A stretch of 64,000 nucleotides of DNA from Prostheceraeus crozeri. Lineage: Eukaryota; Platyhelminthes; Polycladida; Euryleptidae. Position 1 is the stretch's first letter. Every line of letters starts with the position of its first letter. This document shows positions 1 through 49,386 of this stretch, one piece after another. The notes below the pieces were generated by a model, which was not told the DNA's origin, ran no database searches, and worked only from the letters and a program-made list of their open reading frames with translations. A program made the position numbers and the translations under genes. Where the stretch lies: assembly GCA_907163375.1 (NCBI GenBank), contig CAJQUW010005701.1, forward strand, positions 310,001 to 374,000, written 5' to 3'.

Positions 1-261
1 TAGATATTTAAATTGAAGCTATAGAAAGTATAACATAAAATCAATGAAGGAATATCTGAATATGGAAATGGGAAATAGAAATGGATTGCTTGCTTTCAAT
101 GAAAAACATAGACATAAATATATGAAAATGTATGCACAAAGTGGTTACATGAACATTAGTCGATGGGTCAAGCTTTGATTTTGTTTAATCAGGATCGGCT
201 GATGTTCTGAAGAAAAACATGCTGTACTTTCTATAGCTTCAATTAAAATATTTACTATCTA
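1..261. repeat. MITE-like inverted-repeat element, possibly cut by the window edge
   Basis: Positions 1-31 and about 225-261 are inverted copies of each other. Both arms contain ATTGAAGCTATAGAAAGTA and an outer TAGATA. The 190 bases between the arms show no coding potential. A short element with terminal inverted repeats is the simplest reading. The left end may lie at or just outside the window, so no target duplication can be checked. Positions 262-984 show nothing I can support. Confidence 0.5.
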
Positions 262-984
262 AGGACGTTTATAGATTTTAGTGCGTGTAGATTTTTGCAA
301 CTCAAAGGAAGGACGTTGTCACAGTCCGAAGTACCGTTTCATTATAAAATGGTTATCGAAATGCATTTTGCGTCATTTAATAACTGACGAAAAGAAGTTA
401 TACAGACAAATGGAACATTAATGTTTAGAAGTTAGTAAGATCAATTGCGATACTTTATGCAATAAAACTTGCCTAATGAAGAAACTTACTTCATTCACTT
501 GTTAAGAAGCACCTGAAGAATATGCAGAAAGCGCTCGTGCTCTACACTTCACTTTTTACGGTCTACATTTTTTGCTATATAATTCCATATACTGAGCAGT
601 ATTTTGAATTGTCGATTATATATGTAAATACGTATTTGAGTGTATATAGGAAGCAAGTCATTATCTTTACAAATGTTTCTGAATTGTTCATCGTTTTGTA
701 ACTTAAAACATCTTTGCAAGATTCGCTGAGTTTTCCGATATTGTTCTTTTGTTTCTCAGTTTAATGATTCAAATGCAATTACTGATATCCATTTTATTTT
801 ATAAAAAATACACGACGCTTTGGACCATGAAACACGGTCCATTCCCAAGTGATAAAAATGGTGAATGCACAATGCGTTTAAAATTCAAAATAACTACATA
901 TGAAAGCAGTGGCAAAAAAATAATGTTGATATCTAAATCAACTATCGTCTGATACCACAGCATAGAAAGTGAAGCTAAACAACC

Positions 985-1290
985 TTCAATTGTCTAGTCA
1001 ATCCCATGTCCCTCTTGTTCAATATTGTTGCCTTCTCCTTGATTAAGATAGCCTCAGCAATTTGAAGTTGAGTTCTGTCGCAAAATTTGACCAGTATTGT
1101 TGTTGAATTTATAATGTCTTTTACCTTTGTTTTATGGGTTTCCAAGAAATGTTATTTTATCGAGCCGTTGTTTTCATGTTGCTTCGTTTGAGCCTTCAAC
1201 TCATTTGTTGCATGACCAATATATTGGACATTTTTACAATAGTCGGCAGGACAAGTGTTTTGGTACACGAGCATTTATTATAAAAGATGG
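985..1290 (-). mobile_element. Degenerate Penelope-like element fragment (GIY-YIG endonuclease end)
   Basis: Read on the minus strand, this stretch translates to a piece of the C-terminal endonuclease of Penelope-like elements. It has a Cys-containing stretch (NTCPADYCKNVQYIGHATNE), a Lys/His stretch, a conserved HFLETH-like segment, and the typical tail with TQLQIAEAILIKEKATILN. The order and spacing fit the GIY-YIG domain and following helix of this family. The fragment is decayed, and the reverse transcriptase part is not visible upstream. It differs from the better preserved Penelope copy at 27.9-30.8 kb, so it looks like an older insertion of another lineage. Confidence 0.6.
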
Positions 1291-1849
1291 AGGCCCTACC
1301 TTAAAGATTTTGAAGTTTTCTGACTATCGCACGACATAGAACGCGAAACAGTATCTACTTCGGCTTTCTTTTTGCAGAATTTTCACTGCTAGCACAGCTA
1401 TGAGCCAAGAGCGAAACTAGGAGTTACTCAATGAAATCTGAGTGAATTAGATTATTTTAAATAAGCAAAAGCAAAATAACAGATCTTCTAATCTGATTAA
1501 AATTAATTTTGTGACTATCAGAGTAAAATCAACCTAGTTAATGTAATGGTTGAACGACCTGGCAAAGGTGCACTCTACATGATAGAATGTTTATGGTTCT
1601 CATACTTGATGCTTATCGAATTATTATTCACTATTGGAAGCTACTGTACATTATGACAGTGTCACACATTTCATACGGAATCTTTTCTCGAAAACTTTTC
1701 AAAAACTCGAATCATTTTCAGTTTCTAGACAAAATTTAGAAAAGTGAAAGATAGCAAATGTGAAAATTGTTACAACATGTTGAGGCAATTGCGGAAGCTG
1801 TATTTATGCCTGTATCACATTCCAGAGAGAATCCTCAGCATAATACATA

Positions 1850-38420
<36,571 letters not shown>

Positions 38421-38626
38421 GTATTGGTAATGCAATTGTTCGAATCCTCGAAAGTGCTTTTCTAAATATTCCTCTAGTTCCTCTAATTTCCAATAATGCC
38501 TCCATGTGTAACCCTTTTATTAGAACAAAATTATGAAAATTGACATCTACTTACTTCACTAATCCCGGTTGCTGTTGAATGTAGTCATATTTTGTAGAAA
38601 CATGAACGTGGTTGTGATAAATTAAA

Positions 38627-39770
38627 TGTAATAATTGTAGTCGAAAATTCTTCTATTCGTGTCTCCCAACAACAAAATTCTTCATCGTGTGATATAAATT
38701 AGTGTACTCGAAAAGTGAATAATTGTCTTTCCACTGTAAAACGTCAATATCATTTGTAAAGCTTTTAGCATGATTATACTTTCAGAAATCGATAATACTA
38801 GCCATGCAACAGTTTTTTATTCTAGAGAATTGTCATTGATTGATTACTGTAAACCATGATAGCACGGGATTTTATTGTGTATTGAAGTGATTTAAACCAG
38901 TTTCAAGTTTGTATTTATCTTCTTCTGATTTCATGACTGTGAGACCAACACACTTCAATTGGTTTACGTATTTCAGGCGCTGTCATCCTCTTGCGTATTT
39001 GACCGGAAATTCCCACGCATCGTAGCATATTAGGGGTTGCTTCCTATAACAAAAACTGCAATTATCTTTTCATCACATTTTTCTAAAGCTCTCATTTGTC
39101 TTGTTTGACGTAGTGCTTGTGTGTTTGTGACTTGGCGACGTATGATATCTGTTGCATTCTGTGCAAGCATCACATTTTTGGCACGTCTTAGTTCAGCGTT
39201 CAATGTCCAGGATTTGTATTCAGAGCATATCGCACTTATGTTGCGATATTATCTTAATATTTTTCAAAATATTGTCCATCGAAAGATAAGCATTATTGCT
39301 TGTGATATACGACTCCTTGTTTCACTTTCGCATCTTCTGTCGGATGTTCCGCTCCGTCCATGGTACTTACATTTGTTTGCTTGTTTCACTATCCGTTGAT
39401 CATGATTCTACATCATGGCATGCTTTTTTCCCTGGTTGTCTGCTTTCGTGACATTCATCTTCATATCGAAAGCAGCACTTTCTTTCACAGCTTTTTTGTT
39501 TGATAATAACAACAATAATTATTATAATGTCATTTTATTTCAGAGCCTCAATATTGACAATCTTGAGGTTAGCCTAAATTACAGATCCAAGATATTACGA
39601 AGTCGAAGTGAAAGCATAACAAGGAAAACGATGATAAAGCAATATCAGTATTCAATGCATCGAATAAATTTAACTGCAGTAAGTCGTGGTAGCAGGCATG
39701 AAGTCACACACGGAATGCAGTATGCATTGCTTAGTTCAAATTTTGAGCCCATTATTAGCAAGTCTGGACA
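38627..39770. other. Downstream of CAPSL: no gene seen
   Basis: AT-rich intergenic sequence. No coding feature or repeat boundary could be supported. Confidence 0.4.
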
Positions 39771-42600
39771 TAGTCAGGATGAAGCTTTGCTGTGACAAAC
39801 TGTCCGACACAATGTGATGAAACATTTTCCGGAACGTGGCATGACATTTAGGGCTAGATGGCGGAGAGTGTGGAAGCGGTTATTGACCAAGTCACAGAAC
39901 ATGCGGAAACCTTGAATAATTCGTTTATATTCCAACGGAAGAAATGCAGAGCATTGACAGTTCGATGAACCACAGATCACTCTATGGGAACGAGATTGAA
40001 TGTTTTCCAATTTATTGACATCACGCTGTGTGAGGCTAATAAAAAGCGGCGTGCAGTCCAAAATTGATCGGATGCAATGACGATGTACATGTATGTCGCA
40101 CAGTTGTAGCTGATTTTTAAAAAAAAAGCTGACGTAAAATATGAAGCTTAGAGGAAGCTTTTTTACACGCAGCATCAGTGTGTAACTCCCAAGTCAACTT
40201 ATTGTCAATTGTTACTCCTGGAATGCGAATGCGGTCATTACATTTGATGGCTGGCAGTTCGAAGTTAGAATCGGCAAATTTATCATTATATGAGATGAAC
40301 ATTTGCTGACATTTGTCTCGCTTTATCCGCATTCTATTCTCCAAGCACCACTTTTCGAATTCTGACATCAGGATGATAAGTTGCCTGTGAGGGTGGTTGT
40401 TTGTAACGGGAGGAAACAGCGTGAAGTCATCCGCATAACTTAGTAGAGCACATGAGCTGGTGTGGTCGTCCGTTTGACATTGATTTCAAAAACAAAGCAG
40501 AAACGGTCCGAAAGAAGATCTCTCAGGAATCCCACTACTAACTAATTTAACCGTGCTGTAATTGTTCAACAATTCGACCCTCTAACCTCTTCAGGTGAGG
40601 TAATTACGATTGAATGCTGTCAAAAATGTATCGACATTCCGTTCCAGCATTTTGTTGATCAAAATTCCGTGGGAGATCTCTTCGAAGCCTTTTTAAAAAT
40701 CGACTGATATGACCGGACAAGCTCGAACAGAAGGTTCTGGAAGGCAATTACTGGTGAAGCACTCTAGATCGAGTAATACACATAGCGGAGTTATTCGGTC
40801 GGTATCCATATTGTGATTTACTTTGGTTTCTCAAAAGCTCAGTTTTGTATTTACATAATATCTGCAGCTCTAATATCCCTTCTGGAATAGGCAAGAGTGA
40901 AATTGGTCTCGTATTGTAATTCTTGGGTGAATTCGATTTCGGTATCGGTAACACATCAGTCAATTTCCACATGTCCGGTATAACCGCGATATTGATGCAC
41001 ACATTGAAAAGTGACCATAGCGGTTCACTTAATGACGAAGCCAATTTTGACCTAAAGACAGTAGGGATGCCATATCATCCAGTGGCCTTTCTTGGATTTA
41101 TCTTTTGTAAGAGAGAACAAACTTCCGCTGCAGTAAATTGGAAAGGCGCCGCATACGAAGGCAGACTACTGCTCTGACTTTCAAACGCAGTAAAGTTGGA
41201 AGCATAATGATTATTTATCATTTCCAAGATGTCACTAATATCCCTCGATGGATCGACATTTGCTGGACAGTTCGAATTGCCAGAATTGTCGGTTACTATT
41301 TTGTATATATCCCATATAGATCGTCGATCACGAGTCATCCGTTCACCACATGTTCTCTTAGCTTTAAGAATCTTTCAGAATCACCCCATGCATCGGCAGA
41401 CGCACATCTACTCGTAAGTTGAAATTCGTCTTAAATGAATTACAGTCAACATGATTGAAGTCACCCTACACCATCACTGTCGATGTAGGATATTTGTCTA
41501 GAAACACATCTATAATCGACGAAACATATTCACAAAGGACAGTTTGATGGGTCGTATTCATAGATCCACCACGAGGAAAGTGTTGACATGCCATTACACC
41601 ATTAAATTCACCATGACAAACACGCAGAATAAGACATTCCATGTCCCGTGACGGGGAAAATGTATGTACATCAGATTTTTGGATGACGGACTGAGTCCAT
41701 ATAGCAATACAGTCATCAGGAATTGAGCTATCAAGGCAAGACTCAATACAAACGATTATGTCGGGTGAATGTTTTATTGAAAAAAATGCTTAACTCGTCC
41801 ATATTTTACTTTCTGATAGAACGTGCACTGAACAAACAAAGGACTTCAAAACACTCGGAAGTTATTTAGAAAATCTCAGAACGATCTTTCCACGTTTACG
41901 AAAAACGTCTTCAATATTCTTCCTCTTTTGAAATTCTTCCAAAAACTTCCGATCATCATTCAGCTGCAACCGTGTCAAATCTGGCCTTATGTACATACCA
42001 TTCCTTCGACCTTTTACAAACTTATTCAACTTCCAAGCACTACGTAGACATGTCAATCTGTCCTCAAAAGATAAAGCGAATGTGCAAAGGTCTTGGTTTA
42101 GAACCGCGTTTGCCAACATGAGAGAAATGAATGATGGAGCGTTGTTGAATCTCCAGCTACTTGCAAAGATCTTTGCTGTACTCAAATTTCATGTTGGTCT
42201 CACAGTTATCACTTGTTTCAGGATTCCGAAAGCCACAACATTCTGACGTTTTACGTATATCTCATTGGCTTCAGTCACATTGTCAATCATCAGTCAGTTG
42301 TTATCGCATGGCTAGTGCTTCATTCTCTATTGGAGACAATCTATTTGAGATTCCCTTACATCAATGCCATTACAATTATTGCAAGAATATGAAATATTGT
42401 TGGATGATATCACTGATTTGCGGAGGTTTGATGCCAAGTTGGAACATTCTTTCTTTGTGTGACATTGCTTGTTGCAACACAAGCATGTTATAGGGTCGCT
42501 ATCGATATCTATGTTGCATGAAGCACAGATGGATGACGTAAAGCTATTCTTTCGCGAAGATGACATTTGCGATGGTAAGCATTGATGTTTACCACTGACT
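39770..42600 (-). mobile_element. CR1-like LINE with PHD-like first frame
   Basis: Read from 42600 down. First comes a Cys/His-rich PHD-like finger (ICASCNIDIDSDPITCLCC, then QCHTKKEC and YSCNNC) at 42327-42566, typical of the first frame of CR1-group LINEs, followed by a linker region (41862-42185). The endonuclease GDFNHVDCNSFKTNFNL lies near 41400-41480. Reverse transcriptase entry is at 41075-41338 (LLQKINPRKATG), with a segment at 40748-41044 (WKLTDVLPIPKS). The C-terminal parts are KWCLENRMRIKRDKCQQMF at 40117-40368 and FISLTQRDVNKLENIQSR at 39774-40175. Nearly full length but frameshifted several times. Confidence 0.72.
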
Positions 42601-44340
42601 GAGCGATGCTAAGAAATATAGCGCACAAAAACTTTCCACCAAAAAGGCAAAAAAATAAGGATAGAATAGCTGATGTTATAACGACGACGTTATGGAGAAT
42701 AGTATGACGAAAATAATGATATGAAAATTATAGATATACGACTTCTGGAACGACTTTAACCTCAGTTTGGTTTACGCTAGCCAATCAGTGACAAGTCTTC
42801 CCATTTTGTGATTATCGTAGTTTCGCATGGCTTTGTGAAAAATCCAATGAGTAAAGTCATCAGACATGGTTTGAAAGAAATGTTTGAACTAATTTTGGTT
42901 TTTAAGATGGTAAAATATAATTGAGAAAAGTAAGTTTTCAATCATGATATTGGTGTTTTTAGATAGCTCCGCCGTTCAATGAAATGAAATTTTGTTACTC
43001 AAATGTGCACGATGTTCAGAAATTTCTGATTTGCCATAAAATCCGATAATGGAGCACTTAACTTTACATTTGAGCACAATTAACATTTAGTTTCTTAGTG
43101 AGTAACGAACATTTTACAGTAGTCGTGTAATAGCTCAGTAATCAATTGCACTACAAAAGACATAGTGAACATATGTCACTACCAACCTATTTTCATGCTT
43201 TCAAATCGTGAGACTTTGATGCTATGTTCGGATATTACATTAGATAGCGGTACTGTGATTACATACTGTATGCTTGGATGATCTGAAGTGTGAAATTGCT
43301 TGCTAAACCCAATGTTGCAACATCTCACATATTTATCAAATTTAGAATTGCGTTTTGTGTGTGATCTGAAGTGAAATATTATTTATCCATTTGCAGCCGA
43401 TTTCTTTTTTAAATATGGATGAAATGCAGCCTATTTTGAATGCATTTAAGATGATCCCGACGTTTCTGTATATGAGCTTCTACACTATGCTTACTATGCT
43501 TATGGCATGTTAATTGTGGACCATCTCGAAACGTCGGATGCTTTGAAAATGATCAGATGTGAAGAGCTGCATTTTTTTGTTAACAAAGTCATTTTTGCTA
43601 GTCTTGTGATATTTGATAATATTTCTGATTCGAATAAAAAAATTCGTATTCAGATGAAAGGGGGAGATTAAGGATTCTCTAATAATTTCAATCGCTAAAC
43701 TACTGCTCAGAGCGCCAGCAATTTGCATTTTAAAACTTTCTTGCTACGAAAGGGCATTTTAATAGGAATGGATAACCATTTTTATCACAACAACACTCTT
43801 ATTACCAGCTTATAGAGCAAGCTTCTGCAACAATACAGTTAACTGCTTGCAAACATTGCTCTGACTGCACTTGAATTTGTGTCTTTGAACTTTTGTTTTA
43901 TGACTAAAGACCGTTTAAGCAACATCCTGTTTTAGATGCTATTTTTTGGCAAAAAGGATTTTCAATTATCACTTTCTTGATTTTGATCTGCATTTTGATC
44001 TCACAAAATACGACGAATCAAAAGAGTGTGCAGATCCTGTTACGCTGAATTTAGCAGTATTGCTGGCATGGTCAAATTTAATTTCCATAAACTCCACAAG
44101 AAATGCTACACAAATGCATGTACTCCTAAAGTTTGTACAAATGTTGATGTGGCGAAAGATCTGCTGGCTTCAGAACATATCGTCAATAATTTGTATAGAC
44201 TCCATAGATATCTTTTGAGATTGTGCAAATGTCATTCATCCCATCATCTTATTAAATTAGGAACTGCAATATCCGGAAACACTGTTGGTTCCTGTGGACA
44301 CCGAAATGATTTTCATGAAATTTTACTTAGCTTTGAAGAA
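42601..44340. other. Intergenic, one weak Cys/His-rich open stretch
   Basis: Most of this is featureless. At 44026-44346 the plus strand is open for 106 codons (MCRSCYAEFSSIAGMVKFNF, HKKCYTNACTPKVC, CKCHSSHH). An acceptor-like GTGTGCAG ends at 44034. The Cys/His content makes it look less random than other open stretches here, but I recognise no family. It may be an exon, a decayed element or chance. Confidence 0.25.
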
Positions 44341-44479
44341 ATATAAAGGCGGAGACTGCAATTCAAATCGATTGCGATAAAGCGATAATTTTATTCAAAC
44401 CTTCATCAAAACGAAGGACATACAAAGGACTCCGGTAGAGTCTTGTCTGACAAAGTCTAGTGATGGATGTGTTGCCTAA

Positions 44480-47092
44480 AAGGGGAAGAAAAAGTTATGA
44501 AGAAGTCACTCATCAGAAAACCGAAACGTGGAAGTGAAGGGATGACGGAGCGAGACATGATTGTGAGAGAAAGTTTGTCAACTACAGAGAAGCGATCAGG
44601 ATAACGACTTGGACCAACGACAAGCTAACATCCTACAGACTGAGGAAGAAGTTTTGGGAGTATGTAAAGCGATAGTCCAGGCAGTGGAAATGTGAAGCAC
44701 AGATAGCGATAAGATCTAAGAAGGGGGCCTTCAGGAAGTGACAGAAGTCGAAGAATAAAGGCGACAGAAAACATGACAATAAAGTATCTAAATTAGCCAA
44801 AACGAAAAGTATCATTACAGAAACCAGGGTGGAAGTACAAAACAGCACACGGCAAGTGAAGGCAAAGAGATGAACAAGAAGCTTTTGGGCCATCGGGACT
44901 CACTATTGAATTGCTACAGGTAGAAAGCCTTCTCTGTCGGTGTGTTCATTATGGTACCTAAGCCAATATGGATCAATGGTAAGTTTATCCATTCGCTGAC
45001 TCTGGGGCTTACAAACCCTGTCACCCGTCTCTGTCTGGCAGAGATGGACCGAGCCGTTATCTTGGATCGTCAGATTAATGGAAGAGTTCCGGAACAAAGC
45101 GGCTCGGCTGCGGATTGTCTGGATAGGTAAGCAAGTGTGATATGGGAATCTATATTTGTCGACTTGCAACTGGATTGCCTACCTGATTGAGAGGGAGATG
45201 AATATAACTCGCCATTCTCACTTCTTTTCTACCTCTTTGAGCACGCAATGATGAAGTCAATGGCTGATCAGTGATCACCTAGCGCATTTTAGAGGGAGAT
45301 GGCTTATCAGGCTGTCGTGGTACAGCACTTTTCACTTATTATCGGAGAGGGAGGATGATCTCGGTCCTCCGTACAGTGAAGGTCTTGCTAGTTGTCTTAC
45401 GAGCAGGGAGACTTATGTCAGAGTAACTAATGCTACTACCTGTTAGACATTTTCGATTATGCTCTGGTCGATCATTGCTGAACTCCTAGTTTGCTTGGAA
45501 ACTGGGAGTTAATCTTAGAATTGGCGTAGTCACAGAGTTGCACCTGTCTTCCAGAGTTGAGAGGGAGGCGGTTTCTTTTCTGCCTTAGCGCATGGGTGGT
45601 CAGCTGTGATATGGAACCCACTCCGCATATATGCATGACGAGTGACGACCAGTGAATATATACTTACTCCGAAAACTCGTGAACAGGTAGTCATGTGGAA
45701 AATATTCTTTTGAGAAGTTAGAAGCCCAAGCAGAGTGCTTGCTATTCTGACTGGATGCAACCTGACACAATGAATGCAAATGACACCAAACGACATGAGC
45801 TCTCGTCCGCTAACCGCTTTACCTTTTTAAGAAGGGAGGGCTATCAGGGAAAGATAGCGGCGAGTGCTAACCAGACTATAGGTGCTGTACACAACAGCGT
45901 AGGGTTGCTTAGAAGTTGACGATTCGCCGTAGCTTGATGGTGGCCCACAACTTTCCCTACAGGGTTCCAGACGACCGCTGAGCCGTGTGTTGATAGCCTT
46001 CGTATTGAAAAGCCTTCGACCTCCGGAGGGCTTGACGGACTTCGTTCGGCTTGTACACATAGCTCCGATCCTATGGCTCGTCGCACGATCGCATTGCCTC
46101 TCTTCGCCTCCAACCATCAGTTCGCTCAACGAGCCGACGAAGACATTATAAGCGAAGTTAGCGCCTGTTTTTCAGGAAGCAATCGGTAATTATTCAACCT
46201 AAGTGGCGCAAGAGACCTTCGGTGCCTCTTCAAAGGTAAGGGTGACAGCCTTGACTGCAAAAATGACAGAGGTATGCGACTGCTTGAAGATGGAATGAAG
46301 TTATTCGAGAAATTCTTGGAGAAAGGGCTGATAGAAATCGACAGCGATCACTATCAGTTTGGCGTTATTTTAAGGCAAATCAACAACGGCGTCGTATTCA
46401 TCTTCAGAAACTTACAAGAAAGCTTCGATCAAAAGAATATATTTGTGTTTGTTGGCCTTGAAAAAGCCTTTCGTCAGGGTATGCCGAGGAAGGCAATTGA
46501 GTGGGCACTATGGAGACAGGGAGATCCTAAACGATAGGTAATAGCAGTGATCACTGCGCAACTACCAGGGTCAATGCCAGCGTTGGAATCACAGATGAAT
46601 TAGACACTGGATTTGGTGCATCAAAATATTCGAAGAAGTGACAAAGGAATGCAGAAGTACCGGTTCGTGGGAATTACTGCATGCCGATGATCTAGTGCTG
46701 ACGACAACGTCAAAACACGAAGCCAAAAGAAAATTCATGTCATTGAAAGGTCAGTTGAAAAAGCGAGGATTGACGATCGACAGAAGAATGTCAAAAGTCC
46801 TTATTACTGGGAAGAATCAGAAGGAGTAGACCAAGTCAGGAAAATGACCCTGCAGTTGCTGCATGAAAAGTGTCGGTGTAAACTCCATCTTATGTGGTTC
46901 GTGCAAGATGGGGTACGCATGAAGTGTTCTGTACTTCGTACATTCAACGGAGTTTATAAGTTTCCTTTTCCAAAGTCCTTTGATGGCTGCTCTCCCGACG
47001 ATGATGACACCCTGGAATTCAATGACATGACCTCCAAAATTTTTGTTGCCATGGTAATGTCCTTGACACGGAACCAGGAACGGAAAGAGTAG
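44480..47092 (+). mobile_element. Decayed RTE-like LINE with an unexplained middle
   Basis: The right part (46140-46830) encodes LLEDGMKLFEKFLEKGLIEI, FVGLEKAFRQGMPRKAIEWA (motif A), ELLHADDLVLTTTSKHEAKR (motif C) and KGQLKKRGLTIDRRM. This is the same LINE type as LINE A (2530-8610), plus orientation. A basic Arg/Lys/Ser stretch at 44480-44890 could be its upstream linker. Between 44890 and 46140 lies GC-richer sequence in which I recognise no protein and no terminal repeats; it may be another insertion. The copy is heavily broken. Confidence 0.5.
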
Positions 47093-48879
47093 TCAGAGAG
47101 CTCTCATTGCGGTCGTGTGGATGAAGTGGAGTGACATCTCTGTAACTATCACAAACATATATTTTAAAGCAGACTTAAACGTGGCTGCATTATAATTGCG
47201 CATTATTTGCGTTTGCGTGTTTTGACGTTAGCAGCGGTTGAGGCAGTGAGTGTTTTAAGTTTTCTATAAAAATGTCATTCATCGTCATTTTTCGCCAGTC
47301 CTCAATAGTATTTGTGTATTGGTTTAGGAGTATTCGTGCTATGTTTCTATGCAGATTTTGCAGTTTTATAATTCCGAAATTTGACACTAGCAGAAATGCT
47401 AGTAACTCTGAAATTGGTCTGTGCATTTAGTGCATTTTCTTAGTTTTTATATTAATGGATTAATGGGTACTAGTAATGCTAGGCATTCCAAAACAGAAAT
47501 AAGAGAAGAAGGGCATATGCTGATCCCACTAACTTCAGTTGTCATCGATGTAGTAAGTCTTTTATGAGCATTTTGTTATTAAAAACAATCTTTTGATATT
47601 GTAGTGATTGTTATTCAATTTGTAGTCAGTGGAAATCTTTGATGGCAAAATTGGGATTAAAAAATTTGGTCAGATATTTAGACTAAAGAGCAGGGATTTT
47701 CAATTTTTCTGAATATTTCAGGCCTCTTTTAGTTTTGAACTTGACATCAAAAAAGCGAGATTCAAAAGAAAATTTATTCCAAGTCTTGATAAACGAGTCC
47801 ACCATGATGTTGCGTTGTTTGTGTAAATTGATTTAGTAGAGGAATAGTGTCATAGGACATGGCTGGTGGATTCACGACTAGAACATTGTTTTTGATGCAC
47901 GTCTTATGATCGATTGCATGTTTCATGTGCATGACTTTGATCTTTGTAAAACTCTCTAGAATGCATTTTACAACTAAAATGCCTACAGTGATCACCCGAG
48001 GTGCCGCAACTCAAAAAATGTGGAAATGCAATGCAATGTTTCATGAGCAATGTCGTCATCTATATGAATGTAACCGCAATGTGTTACAATTTGCACACTC
48101 ATGAGCTATGCAGTAACCTTTGACTTGATTTGCTCTTTAATGAAAAAGTTGGATTCGTTATAAGCCTGCAAGAATTAAAACAGTGTCAGTTTTGGTATAT
48201 GATATTAATGGGGCTAGGATGTAGGTGGAGTAGTTTATCAACTTGATCATGCTTATAAGGAAGTTTTAGGTATGTGTCTCTTCGTCATATTGAGTAATTT
48301 ACAAATTGAAATGTTGGGTTGATTTGGTCGATATGTTAGGACTGGTGTTTCTTACCTTTATGCATTTATTGATCTTTTGATGTTAACGAAGCTAACTAAA
48401 TTATCGATCAATCATAGCTGATTATAATTTTTTGATATCTTAATAGAATTTTATTCAGATTTTATTACAGTGTTTGAATTTCTTGCACACTTCAGTTATT
48501 TGTGTCTGTTTTTTCCTTTTCCTTTATTAATTTTCCATTTTATTATTCGAGTAAAGCAATGTTTCCTTATAATTAATTCTAGTATAATGTACAGGTACTA
48601 CTCTCAGCTGTTTCAGGAATCTTGGTAATATGACCGAAGAACAATAGACAAAAAGTAGTATTTCTAGTATGTGGGAGTTGAGAAATAGCTGAACATGGAA
48701 AATGTAGCAGTATAGCAGCAATTTCATATGCATGTACTTCGCATAAAGGTAGAAGAGATGAGAGCTTGTTAGCATGTTTCATAAGCATTTGACCAACGTT
48801 TATCGTGGATGATACAACTGATTGATTTTGAATTATGATGCCGCAGTAGTAATCCCATCCCAGGCGCAAGTCCAAAATG
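47093..48879. other. Intergenic: no gene seen
   Basis: AT-rich. A minus-strand open stretch at 47774-47995 and another at 47190-47426 have no recognisable motif. Nothing else is supported. Confidence 0.4.
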
Positions 48880-49386
48880 TGCAACGATGAGTCATCCCCC
48901 TCCCCCCCTGGAAGGAAGGTGAGGAATGGGTCCGAGAGGAAGAAACTGGTCCCTACCCCCCCCCTCTGGAAGGAAGGAAGGAGTTTTCCGGTAAGGGAAG
49001 GAAAGGGTGGAATCTCGGAAGGATTGAGTGAGAAAGGGGTGGATGTTGGTGGTGTTTGGGATGAGAAAAGTTGGAAAGCGTCATGGAAGGTTTGGATGTG
49101 AAAGTGGAGTTTAGATTTGGAATCTACGTGAAATTTTGGGTGTGGAAGGAAGGCGGGAGGAGTTTTCCTGAGAGGCAAGGGGTGGAGCGGCAGAGTTGGA
49201 AAAGGGCGGGTTTTGGTTGTTTTGGGATGAGAAAAGTCGTTTTTCGTCATGAAGGAGTGCTCGGATGGGAAAATGGAGTGCAAATTCGGAATCTACGTGA
49301 CATTTAGGGTCTAGGAACTTCTTTCCAGCAAAATCGGAGAGGAAAAGTTCTGACCCCCCCCCCCCTCCTGTCAAACTTCCAACTTT
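48880..49386 (+). repeat. 313-bp tandem repeat array, left part
   Basis: This part contains one good unit and one or two diverged units of the array that continues at 52233. Shared blocks are GAGTTGGAAAAG, GATGAGAAAAGTCGTTTTTC, GTGCAAATTCGGAATCTACG and a polycytidine run before TGTCAAACTT. The last unit is cut at CAACTTT by the LINE at 49387. Confidence 0.85.

Noticed and set aside
44890-46140. Several open stretches on the minus strand as genes
   Set aside because: No recognisable motif, start context or codon pattern; the stretch is GC-richer and probably part of a decayed insertion.
48579-49283. A 234-codon minus-strand frame rich in Pro, Phe and Ser
   Set aside because: Most of it lies in the complement of the repeat array, so composition keeps it open. 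No domain is visible.
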